Shown here piece by piece: positions 1 to 11,431 of a stretch of 46,074 nt of DNA; position 1 is the first letter of the stretch; every line of letters begins with the position of its first letter. The translations under genes were made by a program, and so were the position numbers. Source of the stretch: Bacillota bacterium (GTDB taxonomy: Bacteria > Bacillota > Bacilli > Alicyclobacillales > SLC66); the NCBI GenBank assembly GCA_021805735.1, contig JAJZEE010000022.1:1-46074 (forward strand). The letters are read 5' to 3'. Below the pieces are notes generated by a model. That model was not told the DNA's origin. It made no database searches and saw only the letters and a list, made by a program, of their open reading frames with translations.

Positions 1-168
1 TCTGCGTCGCCAAATACAGACATCGGTTTGGCGACGCCGAAGGAGAGATGAAGATCTGCGATCGCGAATATCCGAATAGGACTTGCCCCCTTTTCCATTC
101 GATTGTACCATGAAAGAGGATAGTCTCAGAATGATGGTTGCCACTCTGAAGCAAGGGGCGAGGCAGGT
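1..168. other. Left-edge region without a confident gene
   Basis: No full gene could be supported here. One plus-strand frame is open from base 3 to a TGA ending at 111 and could be the last 36 codons of an upstream gene, but its cysteine- and arginine-rich translation matches nothing I recognise. A weak promoter-like sequence lies at 83-111. Confidence 0.4.
83..111 (+). promoter_or_regulatory. Weak candidate sigma-A promoter before the SprT-like gene
   Basis: TTGCCC at 83-88 and TACCAT at 106-111 are separated by exactly 17 bases. Each hexamer matches consensus at four of six positions. It would start transcription about 50 bases before the SprT-like gene. Supported by sequence only. Confidence 0.3.
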
Positions 169-657
169 ATGCACAGTGGGGGATTGCCCAAATGCGACGA
201 TGAGCTGCGACGCCTGGTTGAGATCGTTTCAACACAAGACTTTGGCAGGCCCTTTCTGCATCGATGCCGATTTAACCCCCGCTTGCGGACGTCAGGCGGT
301 CGCTATCTGCTATCTTCTCACGATCTTGAATTTAATCCCCACTACATGAAAACAGCGGGGTATTCGGTATTCATCGGAACTATTCGCCACGAATTGTGCC
401 ATTATCACCTCCATCTTGCAGGACGCGGCTATCGTCATCGGGATCAGGACTTTAAACATCTTCTCGAACAGGTGGGAGGCGCCCGTTACGCGGATACCGG
501 ACACCTGCGCAGATCGCTTCCAGCTCGCTACGAGTACGTATGTACTTCTTGTCAGAGGATATACCGCAGAAAACGCCAACTGAATATTCGCAGGTATGTA
601 TGCGGCGTATGCCACGGGAAATTGAAGCTCGCGGCCACACTCATCATTTCCAGTTAA
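169..657 (+). CDS. SprT-like zinc metalloprotein (YdcK/SprL type)
   Basis: The 162-residue product has the SprT family layout. The HExxH zinc motif is HELCH at residues 74-78, preceded by the conserved FNPRLRTSGGRYLL segment and an EFNP element. A C-terminal zinc ribbon is formed by C125/C128 and C145/C148. Length and order match the Bacillus SprT-like protein YdcK. The family is related to the DNA-protein crosslink protease SPRTN, but the substrate of the bacterial short forms is not established. The ATG at 169 is preceded by a modest AAGGGG. The stop overlaps the strong AAGGAGG of the next gene, suggesting co-transcription. Confidence 0.85.
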   Translation: MHSGGLPKCDDELRRLVEIVSTQDFGRPFLHRCRFNPRLRTSGGRYLLSSHDLEFNPHYMKTAGYSVFIGTIRHELCHYHLHLAGRGYRHRDQDFKHLLEQVGGARYADTGHLRRSLPARYEYVCTSCQRIYRRKRQLNIRRYVCGVCHGKLKLAATLIISS

Positions 658-672
658 GGAGGCAATCAAGCT

Positions 673-933
673 ATGCACAATTCGCCCTATGCAAAAGGCA
701 TACAGTCTATTCTGGAACTGCTGCGCGACTCCACAAGGGAACTGTCCGCGGCGGTCGACGCCGATCTGTCCGAGCGCGTGATGCAACTGTTTCGCTCAGA
801 GGATCTGGACGGCATCGCCGTACTGATGCAGCAACAAAAATTGGAGAGGGAATTCGCCCGAGAACTGCAGCAACTGCTGTCGAAGTGGACACATCGTCTC
901 GCCGTCAACGCACCATCAGACGCCGTGGTCTAA
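673..933 (+). CDS. Small helical protein, first of a tandem paralogous pair
   Basis: This 86-residue, charged, probably all-helical protein is not recognised. It has a strong AAGGAGG at 656-662, ten bases before its ATG, and follows the SprT-like gene closely. Its C-terminal part (LDGIAVLM, then a charged stretch, then ELQQLLSKW) resembles the same part of the next gene (LDKIAELM ... LQQFLRTY). The two look like a diverged tandem duplication. No membrane segment, signal peptide or cysteine motif is present. The position before a helicase gene hints at a role in that unit, but nothing in the sequence defines a function. Confidence 0.7.
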   Translation: MHNSPYAKGIQSILELLRDSTRELSAAVDADLSERVMQLFRSEDLDGIAVLMQQQKLEREFARELQQLLSKWTHRLAVNAPSDAVV

Positions 934-952
934 CAGGGGGTGTCAGCCAGAT

Positions 953-1242
953 ATGAATGAGCGCGCATACAACGGTCAACCTGTTCCACTCGCGCCATCG
1001 CGTGATTGCGATAACGAATCGTTTACAGATTCCTTCGCCGCCATGAGACAGGCGCGCATCGGGCGCATCGGCGCAGTGCGCGCTTTGTGGAGCGCCCGCG
1101 CAAAGCATGTGGAAGAAATCGCCTTCGCGCACTTTCAAGAGCAAAATTTGGACAAGATTGCCGAACTAATGGATGAAAAACGCAAGATCGAACAACGACT
1201 GACGCGCCTTCAGCAATTTTTGCGGACGTATGAGGGATCTTC

Positions 1243-1246
<4 letters not shown>
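953..1246 (+). CDS. Small helical protein, second of a tandem paralogous pair
   Basis: A 97-residue protein, unrecognised, with a predicted coiled coil in its C-terminal half (residues about 55-93). It is similar to the upstream 86-residue protein over about 30 residues. A GGGGGTG sequence lies about ten bases before the ATG. Its TGA overlaps the TTG start of the helicase gene by four bases (TTGA), which is typical of translational coupling. This supports one operon from the SprT-like gene to the helicase and on to the regulator. Confidence 0.7.
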
Positions 1247-4358
<3,112 letters not shown>

Positions 4359-4377
4359 AGCGCCTGTTCAAAAAGGG

Positions 4378-5868
4378 ATGGTTGAGACGTTCGCGGTGAG
4401 CCCTGTTGATTCGGATCATGCTGCGCTGTGCCTGTTTTCGGAACAACTAGCCCGTACAGCAGAATTGCTGCGGATATCTCCGGTCGTCTCTCATGACGCG
4501 CCCAACGAGAGACTGGCATTGCTATCGACAGCGGCTGAGACGCTGGGATTTACCACAACCATGTATGGCTATGACCTGCTGTGTGTCCAGGCCGGTTCAG
4601 GAACAAACGTGTTAACTGTGGTCCATCATCATGACTTGCTGTCAGAGCAAGGGGAAGGGTCGACGCCGGCGCGCGTCGCAGTCCCTCTGCATCCCCCTGA
4701 CAGTATTCGCTCCGCCTGCTCTTCTGATTTCGAGACCGCTTTGTGCGGGTCTCTGGTTACCTATCACGCGGCGCCCGCGCTATCCCTGCTGTATGGTTTA
4801 AAGGCCGCCGTGGCGGTGCAAGGCGTGCGGGCGAGTTCCGCTGCGGTACGGATTCTTTTTGGCGCCGACGCTGAATCGGGCCACCGATGTTTCTTTGGAG
4901 CAAAGCGCAGGCATCTGTTTGAACATCCGGGCATTCTCGTAAACGGCGCATTCTCCGGCACTGCGCATACTCATCCCGGTTGGCTTGATGTGGACATAAG
5001 GGTTCCCGTTGTGAGAGCAGACGATGAGCCTTTGCTTAATACGCCAAAGAGCATGGGCGATCAGACATTCGACCTGAAGTGGGAAACGGCTGGCGGACGA
5101 TCCGACCTTGTTCCCGCTTTGGCCATCGTCAGTCTATATCCTGAAGCCCTGAGCGAAGGAAGGGTTCTTCGCCAGATTGAAACCGTGATCGCCGCCGGAG
5201 ATCTGCCGATTTCTGTGGCGCCGCATCCGCAGCGTGACAGGCTTGGCCTAAGGATGGTGGCCACAGGCAGAAGCGGTCATGCGAGCGATCCGCGTCGCGC
5301 AGACAACGCGCTGATTCACATGGCTAAACTGTGTTCGCAGTTGCCTGTGTACGGACAACGCGCGTTCCAATGGATCGCCGAGACTTTTGACGAAAGCGGA
5401 CAGTATCGAGATGGTCAACACGGCGATCTGGCGTGGAGCGTGGGCCAGTTGGCGGTGGGCCATGGCCATGTCGATCTGCGTTGTGCCACGCGGTTGCCAT
5501 GGGAGACTGATCCGACTGTCATCCTTGACGATCTGCGCAGGCGTCTTGGGCACGGAGGGCTCGTGCGGCCAAAACGACTGTTGGGAGGTCGCAAAGACTC
5601 CGTGTCAGGCCGTCTGCTTCATATGATTGATGCGGTCCTGGCGGCCGATGCAGATTCAGTTGTTCACCAGAAGCCCAGTGGCGGGCGAGGGCCGCTGACA
5701 CGCTTTCCAGACCATGTTCGGGGAGTTTCTTTTGGACCTGTCCTGACTGGACAGCAAGACCATGCGTATGAAGCGGGCGAGTGCGTCAGTGAACAAGATG
5801 TGCTTGCCGCTACACGCAGGTACGCGGGATTATTTGCGAACTGGTTTACTGAACAGGCGAGTGACTGA
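4378..5868 (+). CDS. M20/PepV-like protein with degenerate metal-binding site
   Basis: A 496-residue protein with the M20 dipeptidase (PepV/DapE) architecture: the catalytic domain is interrupted by a dimerisation region around GRSGHASDPRRADNAL (297-311). The expected active-site residues are mostly replaced. The first HxD survives within HHHD (83-86), but the bridging-Asp segment is GSLVTYHAAP (124-133). The Asp-Glu-Glu motif reads GADAESG, losing the catalytic-base Glu, and the last His position reads DHAYEAGE (461-468). It is probably a non-catalytic homologue or one with altered chemistry. ATG 4378 is preferred; an earlier in-frame start at 4318 would overlap ccpA by 41 bases. The ribosome-binding site is poor. 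Confidence 0.75.
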   Translation: MVETFAVSPVDSDHAALCLFSEQLARTAELLRISPVVSHDAPNERLALLSTAAETLGFTTTMYGYDLLCVQAGSGTNVLTVVHHHDLLSEQGEGSTPARVAVPLHPPDSIRSACSSDFETALCGSLVTYHAAPALSLLYGLKAAVAVQGVRASSAAVRILFGADAESGHRCFFGAKRRHLFEHPGILVNGAFSGTAHTHPGWLDVDIRVPVVRADDEPLLNTPKSMGDQTFDLKWETAGGRSDLVPALAIVSLYPEALSEGRVLRQIETVIAAGDLPISVAPHPQRDRLGLRMVATGRSGHASDPRRADNALIHMAKLCSQLPVYGQRAFQWIAETFDESGQYRDGQHGDLAWSVGQLAVGHGHVDLRCATRLPWETDPTVILDDLRRRLGHGGLVRPKRLLGGRKDSVSGRLLHMIDAVLAADADSVVHQKPSGGRGPLTRFPDHVRGVSFGPVLTGQQDHAYEAGECVSEQDVLAATRRYAGLFANWFTEQASD

Positions 5869-5931
5869 TAAGCTTCGGAAGTCCGCGCCGTGTAAGAAGG
5901 CGGCATAAGAACCGTGTATTTACCACTAGCG

Positions 5932-5945
5932 CAAACGATCGTTTG
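5932..5945. promoter_or_regulatory. Perfect 14-bp palindrome upstream of mecA
   Basis: CAAACGATCGTTTG is a perfect palindrome in the intergenic region, about 70 bases before the extended -10 of the mecA promoter. It could be an operator. No regulator is recognised from the sequence. Confidence 0.35.
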
Positions 5946-6007
5946 TGAGTATCATTACAGGAAAGATAAACTGTGCGTGACAACTGACCCATGGGTTTCT
6001 GTCGGCG

Positions 6008-6016
6008 TGCTATGAT
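6008..6016 (+). promoter_or_regulatory. Extended -10 promoter for mecA
   Basis: TGCTATGAT combines the extended -10 dinucleotide TG with TATGAT (5/6). No good -35 sits at the expected distance, which is usual for extended -10 promoters. The mecA ATG follows 40 bases downstream. Confidence 0.5.
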
Positions 6017-6055
6017 CATGAGATGCAGCGCTCTCCTGGAAAGGACGGGGACTCG

Positions 6056-6652
6056 ATGCGAGTTGAGAAGATTGCGAGAAACAAATTGCGCATCTCCATT
6101 AGTTACGATGACCTTGAGGCGCGCGGCATTGACAGAGATGAGATGTGGCAAAACGGGAAAAAGGTTCAGGAACTGTTTTGGGACATGATGGAAGTTGCGT
6201 ACACGGAAGTCGGATTTGAGATCGTAGGACCCATCGCTGTCGAGGCGTTCACAATGCCCACGGAAGGGGTAGTGTTGATCGTCACGCAGGTTCCCAGCTT
6301 GCCCCCCGGAGATCACGCGGAACCCGTAGAATCGGATGACTCAGACTCAGATCCATTCGGCACGTTCGTGTTTGCCTTTTCCGATTTCGAGGATGTCGTG
6401 AGAGTGGCCACGGCGATTCTTGAAGTATGCCCAATCGACTGCTCACTATACCATTACAAGGGTCATTACCACCTGTCTTTTGACGACGAGACGGTTCCAG
6501 AGAATGAATACGATGCACTGTGGTCCTTGTTGCATGAATACGGGGAACTGTCTGCAGTCACACAGGCCATGCTTGAAGAGTATGGAAATCGCATCGCAGA
6601 CGGCAACGCGCTGGAGCTCATTGCCCGTCACTTTTTGCGAGAGCGACAGTAA
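6056..6652 (+). CDS. mecA: MecA-type ClpC adaptor protein
   Basis: The 198-residue product follows the MecA pattern. The N-terminal substrate-binding domain has RISISYDDLEARGIDRDEMW and the ELFWDMMEVA helix. An acidic linker (ESDDSDSDPFG) follows, then the C-terminal ClpC-binding domain with FSDFEDVV, LYHYKGHYHL and a final EEYGNRIADGNALELIARHF. MecA delivers proteins such as ComK to ClpC-ClpP and is needed for ClpC assembly. It is slightly shorter than Bacillus MecA (about 218). ATG 6056 is chosen because translation then begins directly with the family N terminus; an in-frame ATG at 6023 lies upstream. It has its own extended -10 promoter. Confidence 0.92.
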   Translation: MRVEKIARNKLRISISYDDLEARGIDRDEMWQNGKKVQELFWDMMEVAYTEVGFEIVGPIAVEAFTMPTEGVVLIVTQVPSLPPGDHAEPVESDDSDSDPFGTFVFAFSDFEDVVRVATAILEVCPIDCSLYHYKGHYHLSFDDETVPENEYDALWSLLHEYGELSAVTQAMLEEYGNRIADGNALELIARHFLRERQ

Positions 6653-6675
6653 CCCCTGCGGAGAGGACGGTTGTC

Positions 6676-7785
6676 TTGTCGCGTCCGCCATTGCTGCCTC
6701 CCCGTCTGGAGCAGATGAAAACTGAATTGATCGCTCTTGCGCACGAGCTTCAGGAACTGGCTGAACCTGGATATGAAGAGGTAGGCACTGTCGCCGTGTG
6801 GGAGCGTATCGCCCGCACGTATGGCCTTGCGTTCGAACGGCTCCTGGAGAACACAACGCCCGTAATCACGATCGGCGATTATCAACATGCGGAAAAAAAG
6901 ATCGTTGTAACAGCGGATCTTGACGCGGTAGGCGTTACAGAGTGTGGGAGTCTGAACTGGCGCCATCTGTGTGGACATCATGCGCAGTCGGTTCACGCCC
7001 TCGGGCTTGCCATGTTCCTGGCCCGCGACTCCCTCCCGGACGGCGTTGCCCTGCGCATTATTGGATGTCCAGCGGAAGAGTGCCGACCAGCCTTTGATCC
7101 TCAGTGGCCGATTCCCTATGTTACCGGAAAGCAGCGACTGTTGTCTGAGGGGGTTTTTACCGGGGCCGCAGCCGTGCTTGGCACTCATCTGGCAGATAAC
7201 TCCCCAGGTCGCGTGGCGTACGTGGTGGATCACATACGCGGCGGCATATGGCTACGCATGACGCCATTACCCGAATGCTTGTCCAGGGAACAATCAGAGC
7301 CTTCGCGACCGGAAGAGATTGCGCAGGCGGCGAGCGCCCGAGCAGCAATGATCCTGCACCCCCATTGCGCCTCTCATACATATAAAATAGGAAGCGCCGG
7401 CATCGACTTATGGATGGAGACGACACCAGGCAGCTGTGTATCGCAGGAGGACGTACGCACCTTGGCGCAGACGTTGTCAGCGATGTTCCGCATATCAGCC
7501 GAATTGGTCGTACGGTACGCGCCACTGGCGCAGAACTCGGAACTTCGCGGGCGCGCGCGTTCGCTGCTGGCTGACATGACCCCTTCCGTAACGATCGCGG
7601 AACTGACGGAACTGCCAGGGGCGACTGACCTGGGCGACGTAAGCCAAGTGGCGCCTACATTGCAACTGTTTGTCGGAGGAACAGTCGGCGTCACTCATGA
7701 ACGGGAATTCCGGGTCGTCGACGAACTGTTTGCCTATGTATGGCCTATCGCCTATCTCGCTCGCATGGTGGACGCTTTGCTTTGA
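6676..7785 (+). CDS. M20D-family amidohydrolase (AbgB/aminoacylase-like)
   Basis: A 369-residue protein of the M20D amidohydrolase group. The metal-site motifs look largely intact: TADLDAV (79-85), HLCGHH (97-102, the CGH ligand motif), GCPAEEC (130-136, catalytic Glu and metal Glu) and a C-terminal ATDLGDVSQVAPT segment followed by THE, corresponding to the family's final histidine. Members remove acyl or aminobenzoyl groups from amino acids. The substrate here is unknown. The start appears to be TTG 6676 after GGAGAGGACGG; an internal ATG at 6715 is an alternative. It lies between mecA and ddl and shares the M20 fold with the degenerate protein upstream of mecA. Confidence 0.8.
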   Translation: MSRPPLLPPRLEQMKTELIALAHELQELAEPGYEEVGTVAVWERIARTYGLAFERLLENTTPVITIGDYQHAEKKIVVTADLDAVGVTECGSLNWRHLCGHHAQSVHALGLAMFLARDSLPDGVALRIIGCPAEECRPAFDPQWPIPYVTGKQRLLSEGVFTGAAAVLGTHLADNSPGRVAYVVDHIRGGIWLRMTPLPECLSREQSEPSRPEEIAQAASARAAMILHPHCASHTYKIGSAGIDLWMETTPGSCVSQEDVRTLAQTLSAMFRISAELVVRYAPLAQNSELRGRARSLLADMTPSVTIAELTELPGATDLGDVSQVAPTLQLFVGGTVGVTHEREFRVVDELFAYVWPIAYLARMVDALL

Positions 7786-7862
7786 CTGTATTAACTATGC
7801 AATGGAAAACCCGCCTGATGGCCGTCTCCGTTTTTGAAAACTTGGCGAGAGAAGGAATAGAC

Positions 7863-8804
7863 ATGAAAGTGGCAGTCATTTACGGCGGCAAGTCAGCCGA
7901 ACGCGAAGTCTCGCTCAGGTCCGGTTCACAGGTGATTGAGGCCCTGCTTGAACTTGGGTACGAAGTGCAGGGGATTGACCTCACGGATGCATTTTTTGAT
8001 GAATTGCGATCGTTTCATCCAGATCTCGTGTTTATCGGTCTTCATGGTCGTCTGGGCGAAGATGGCACCGTTCAGGGGGCTTTGGAATTGCTTGGGTATC
8101 CATACGTGGGGTCGGGTATTCTGGCCAGCGCGATGGCTATTGATAAAATACGCACAAAACGTTTCCTGGAGAGTTGCGGTCTCACCGTCGCCAGAGATGT
8201 GGTGATCACGCGAGGCGAGCAACAACCGTCTGAAGAGGAGGCGCTCCGCCTTGGCAACTTGCTCGGCTGGCCATATATCATCAAACCAAACCGAGAAGGC
8301 TCGACGCTCGGTCTGACCCTTGCTCATAACCCGGCGCAAGGCCTGCTTGGACTGGAATCCGCGTTGCAGTACGACGAACAGGTTCTCGCGGAACAGTATA
8401 TCGCTGGCATGGAGGTTACGGTAGCCGTCGTTGGCGACGCTTCTGATCCACACATCCTCGGCGTGATCGAAATTGTGCCGACTGCGGAACTGTATGACTA
8501 CGACTCCAAGTACAAAGAAGGCGGCAGTCAGCACATCATCCCTGCCCGACTGAACGAAAGACTGCTAACGCAAATTGAGCGGATGGCCCTGGAAGCATAC
8601 CGGTCAGTGGGCTGTCAGGACTACGCGCGCGTCGATTTCATTGTAGGACGCGATGGACCGGTATTGCTCGAGGTAAACACTCTGCCGGGAATGACGAGCA
8701 CAAGCCTGATCCCTGACGCCGCCCAGTTCAACGGTCTCACCTTCGGCGCATTTCTTGATCTGATCATCCAACGGGCATACCAGAGAGCCAAACGCCTTGT
8801 ATAG
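7863..8804 (+). CDS. ddl: D-alanine--D-alanine ligase
   Basis: A 313-residue ATP-grasp enzyme joining two D-alanines for peptidoglycan precursors in the cytoplasm. Visible motifs are VIYGGKSAEREVSLRSG at the N terminus, FIGLHGRLGEDGTVQGALELL, the ATP-binding loop KPNREGSTLGL, and the Mg-binding and catalytic end RVDFIVGRDGPVLLEVNTLPGM. The length is slightly below typical Ddl (about 350), as in compact forms. ATG 7863 follows GAGAGAAGGA at good spacing and begins directly with the family N terminus; in-frame starts further upstream add unrelated sequence. No separate terminator or promoter is evident between it and the upstream amidohydrolase. Confidence 0.93.
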   Translation: MKVAVIYGGKSAEREVSLRSGSQVIEALLELGYEVQGIDLTDAFFDELRSFHPDLVFIGLHGRLGEDGTVQGALELLGYPYVGSGILASAMAIDKIRTKRFLESCGLTVARDVVITRGEQQPSEEEALRLGNLLGWPYIIKPNREGSTLGLTLAHNPAQGLLGLESALQYDEQVLAEQYIAGMEVTVAVVGDASDPHILGVIEIVPTAELYDYDSKYKEGGSQHIIPARLNERLLTQIERMALEAYRSVGCQDYARVDFIVGRDGPVLLEVNTLPGMTSTSLIPDAAQFNGLTFGAFLDLIIQRAYQRAKRLV

Positions 8805-8840
8805 GCAACGGATTCTGCAAAGTGGAGCAGCGAAACAGAT

Positions 8841-8870
8841 TTGACCAATTTTCAATTGGGCTGTTATACT
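8841..8870 (+). promoter_or_regulatory. Strong sigma-A promoter for glutamate dehydrogenase
   Basis: TTGACC (8841-8846) and TATACT (8865-8870) are separated by 18 bases, with TG one base before the -10 (extended -10). Because the promoter covers the upstream in-frame TTG at 8841, translation must start later, at 8922. Confidence 0.8.
8845..8859. promoter_or_regulatory. Inverted repeat inside the gdh promoter spacer (operator candidate)
   Basis: CCAATT-TTC-AATTGG is a perfect 6-bp inverted repeat with a 3-base centre. It begins within the -35 hexamer and fills most of the spacer. A bound protein would block RNA polymerase. This resembles an operator but the regulator is unknown. Confidence 0.45.
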
Positions 8871-8921
8871 GTCCATGAAATACGGACTCGTCGTGCCGGA
8901 ATACTAAAAGGTGGCGAAATC

Positions 8922-10184
8922 ATGTCGCAAAGCGATGCTTCTTCGGAGAATCTGAATGTGCTCACAAGCACCCAGGCGGTTATCAGGGAAGCGGTGACAA
9001 AGCTCGGCTACGGACCTGACATGTATGAATTGCTGAAGGAACCGATTCGCGTTCTTACGGTTCGGATCCCGGTTCGAATGGACGATGGAAACGTCAGAGT
9101 GTTTACCGGCTATCGCGCTCAGCACAACGATGCAATCGGGCCAACCAAGGGTGGCATTCGCTTTCATCCAGAAGTGACGGAGGACGAAGTCAAGGCGCTC
9201 TCAATCTGGATGAGCGTGAAATGCGGCATCGCGAACCTCCCATACGGCGGTGGAAAAGGCGGTGTTATCTGCGATCCGCGAGAGATGTCATTTCGCGAAC
9301 AGGAGCGCCTGGCCCGTGGATATGTTCGCGCCATCAGTCAGATTGTCGGACCGTCCAAAGACATTCCGGCCCCCGATGTGATGACAAATTCCCAGGTGAT
9401 GGCCTGGATGATGGACGAGTACAGCCGCATAAGAGAATTCGATTCCCCGAATTTCATTACGGGAAAACCGATCGCTTTAGGCGGATCATTGGGCAGGGAC
9501 ACTTCCACTGCGCGCGGGGTCGCGATCTGTATACGTGAAGCGGCCAAGGTAAAGGGCATCACTCTTGAAGGGAGCAGGGTGGTCGTTCAGGGCTTTGGCA
9601 ATGCAGGCAGTTATCTCGCCAAATTCATGCATGACGCAGGAGCGAGAGTGATTGCCATTTCGGATGCGTACGGCGCGTTGCACGACGAACAGGGCCTGGA
9701 TATCGAGTCTCTTCTTGAACGCCGTGATTCGTTTGGCACTGTCACAAAGCTGTTTAAAAATACAATTTCCAATAAAGAACTGCTTGAACTGGACTGTGAT
9801 ATTCTTGTTCCCGCCGCAATCGAAAATCAGATCACCCTGGCCAACGCCAGTGAGATTAAAGCAAAGATCGTTGTAGAAGCAGCCAATGGACCGACGACGA
9901 TGGATGCCACGCGCGTGCTGACAGAACGGGATGTGTTGCTGGTTCCCGACGTCCTGGGCAATTCAGGCGGAGTTATCGTTTCGTACTTTGAGTGGGTACA
10001 AAACAATCAGGGGTATTACTGGACTGAGACAGAGGTCGCCACGCGTCTTGAAGACCTTATGGTAAGGTCTTTTGAAACGGTCTACAAGACCGCCCAGGCG
10101 CGTAAAATTGACATGCGGCTGGCCGCCTACATGGTGGGTGTGCGACGCATGGCGGAAGCCGTGGAATTGCGCGGTTGGGTATGA
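8922..10184 (+). CDS. gudB: NAD-type glutamate dehydrogenase (GudB/RocG family)
   Basis: The 420-residue product is a hexameric-type glutamate dehydrogenase interconverting glutamate and 2-oxoglutarate plus ammonia. Motifs in order are RVPVRMDDGNV-like FxGYRAQHN, the substrate lysine region GPTKGGIRFHP, KCGIANLPYGGGKGG, the catalytic PAPDVMTNSQVMAWMMDEYS, the Rossmann glycine loop VVQGFGNAGSYLA and the C-terminal NSGGVIVSYFEWVQN. Synteny with sleB-ypeB supports the gudB name, but RocG cannot be excluded. ATG 8922 follows AAAAGGTGG. The strong promoter with an internal inverted repeat suggests regulated expression. Confidence 0.88.
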   Translation: MSQSDASSENLNVLTSTQAVIREAVTKLGYGPDMYELLKEPIRVLTVRIPVRMDDGNVRVFTGYRAQHNDAIGPTKGGIRFHPEVTEDEVKALSIWMSVKCGIANLPYGGGKGGVICDPREMSFREQERLARGYVRAISQIVGPSKDIPAPDVMTNSQVMAWMMDEYSRIREFDSPNFITGKPIALGGSLGRDTSTARGVAICIREAAKVKGITLEGSRVVVQGFGNAGSYLAKFMHDAGARVIAISDAYGALHDEQGLDIESLLERRDSFGTVTKLFKNTISNKELLELDCDILVPAAIENQITLANASEIKAKIVVEAANGPTTMDATRVLTERDVLLVPDVLGNSGGVIVSYFEWVQNNQGYYWTETEVATRLEDLMVRSFETVYKTAQARKIDMRLAAYMVGVRRMAEAVELRGWV

Positions 10185-10245
10185 TTGACGCCCGGGTCGG
10201 CGCATACTGGAAACGATGAACGGGGCAAGTAGGAGGGTAGGGAAG

Positions 10246-10452
10246 ATGCGTTCTGAATCCGTGACTTTGCAAGAATCGAATGGCGAACTCGAGACTCCGA
10301 GCGGTCGGGTGAAGATTCACATCCGTTGCCGCAAATGCGGGGAAGTGTTCATCCTGCGAGGTGTCCGCGATACGCGCGGACATGTGGAGACTGGGTTTCG
10401 ACGATGCTTGTGTGATAATGATCGCGAATTTGATATCGAGACCTTGGCCTGA
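10246..10452 (+). CDS. Small two-cysteine-pair protein (zinc-ribbon-like)
   Basis: A 68-residue protein, not recognised. It contains CRKCG and CLC, which could form one zinc site, and a C-terminal acidic tail. The ATG at 10246 follows AGGAGGGTAGGG. An earlier ATG at 10216 is less well placed. It lies between gudB and a perfect terminator, so it is likely the last gene of the gudB transcript. Confidence 0.7.
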   Translation: MRSESVTLQESNGELETPSGRVKIHIRCRKCGEVFILRGVRDTRGHVETGFRRCLCDNDREFDIETLA

Positions 10453-10476
10453 CAGGGCAGCGAGACAAGTGACCTG

Positions 10477-10524
10477 AAGAGCGGCGAGATCCCCCGGTTA
10501 TGCTGGGATCTCGCCGCTCTTTGC
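10477..10524 (+). terminator. Rho-independent terminator after the gudB unit
   Basis: A perfect 17-bp stem pairs 10477-10493 with 10505-10521 around an 11-base loop, followed by a short T-rich tail. It ends the gudB and small-protein unit before sleB. Confidence 0.85.
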
Positions 10525-10601
10525 ATGTGTTACATAATGGGTTGTCCTCTGGCTAAGACTAGACGCAAACAACCATTCACGCCAGGCTTGGGGGGTTCGC
10601 C

Positions 10602-11420
10602 ATGCAACGCGTCACACAGCTCGCCGCCGCTCTTACGACTCTATGCGCGCTGACCACGATGTCGTGTCTGTCCGGAGCAGCAAAGGCTTCTTCTGAACCG
10701 AATCTGATTGCAGGCAGTCAGGGGCCGGCAGTCGCCGAACTGCAGAGTCGCTTAGGATTCCTGGGGTATTATCACGGCGTTTTGAACGGCTTTTACACAT
10801 GGCAGACGTATTGGGCGGTGCGCGATTTTCAATACGCCTTTGGCATGCCCATCACGGGTCTGACCAGTCAATCGACATGGACCATGTTAAAAAAGGCGAC
10901 CGTACATTGGCGGGGCGCGAGTAGCGGCAAAGCTGGGATTGACAGTTCCAAAACCACCCGCCGCAGGGCTACAGTCGCATCACCTGCAGGGTCGGGCGGA
11001 TCCACCGGCGTCGCTTCCACCAGTTCCGGACCGGTCGGGCCTACGACTTCCGCAATAGCGGGAGTGTCCAGCAACGACATCAATTTGATGGCGCACGTGG
11101 TGTATGGGGAAGCCAGAAACCAGCCGCTGCAGGGTCAGGTCGCGGTGGCTGCCGTGATTTTAAATCGTTTCCACAGCACCAGATTTCCACACTCGATTCC
11201 ATCAATCATCTATCAGCCGGGAGCCTTTACATCAATATCAAACGGTCAGGCGTGGCTTGGTCTTCACCAGCAGAACGTTCAGGCGGTCATCGACGCGGTT
11301 CATGGCTGGGATCCAACTCATGGCGCATTGTACTACTGGAATCCCGCCACTGCGACATCCGGCTGGATTTGGTCACAGCCGGTCATGCTGCGCATCGGCA
11401 ATCACGTATTCGCAAAGTAG
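10602..11420 (+). CDS. sleB: Spore cortex-lytic enzyme SleB
   Basis: A 272-residue exported protein. The signal peptide spans residues 1 to about 29 (hydrophobic core, then AAKASS). A peptidoglycan-binding repeat follows at about 35-95 (GPAVAELQSRLGFLGYYHG). A low-complexity Ser/Gly/Thr linker leads to the hydrolase domain (about 155-272), with the catalytic-type motif VYGEARNQPLQGQVAVAAVI (Glu about 170) and WNPATATSGWIW. SleB is a lytic transglycosylase that degrades muramic-delta-lactam cortex during germination. It is followed by ypeB, its known partner. Expression would be in the forespore, but I could not define a convincing sigma-G promoter. Confidence 0.93.
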   Translation: MQRVTQLAAALTTLCALTTMSCLSGAAKASSEPNLIAGSQGPAVAELQSRLGFLGYYHGVLNGFYTWQTYWAVRDFQYAFGMPITGLTSQSTWTMLKKATVHWRGASSGKAGIDSSKTTRRRATVASPAGSGGSTGVASTSSGPVGPTTSAIAGVSSNDINLMAHVVYGEARNQPLQGQVAVAAVILNRFHSTRFPHSIPSIIYQPGAFTSISNGQAWLGLHQQNVQAVIDAVHGWDPTHGALYYWNPATATSGWIWSQPVMLRIGNHVFAK

Positions 11421-11431
11421 GAGGCGGCACA

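Noticed and set aside
83-349. Plus-strand frame of 88 codons at the left edge
   Set aside because: It overlaps the SprT-like gene in another frame, has no ribosome-binding site and no family likeness.
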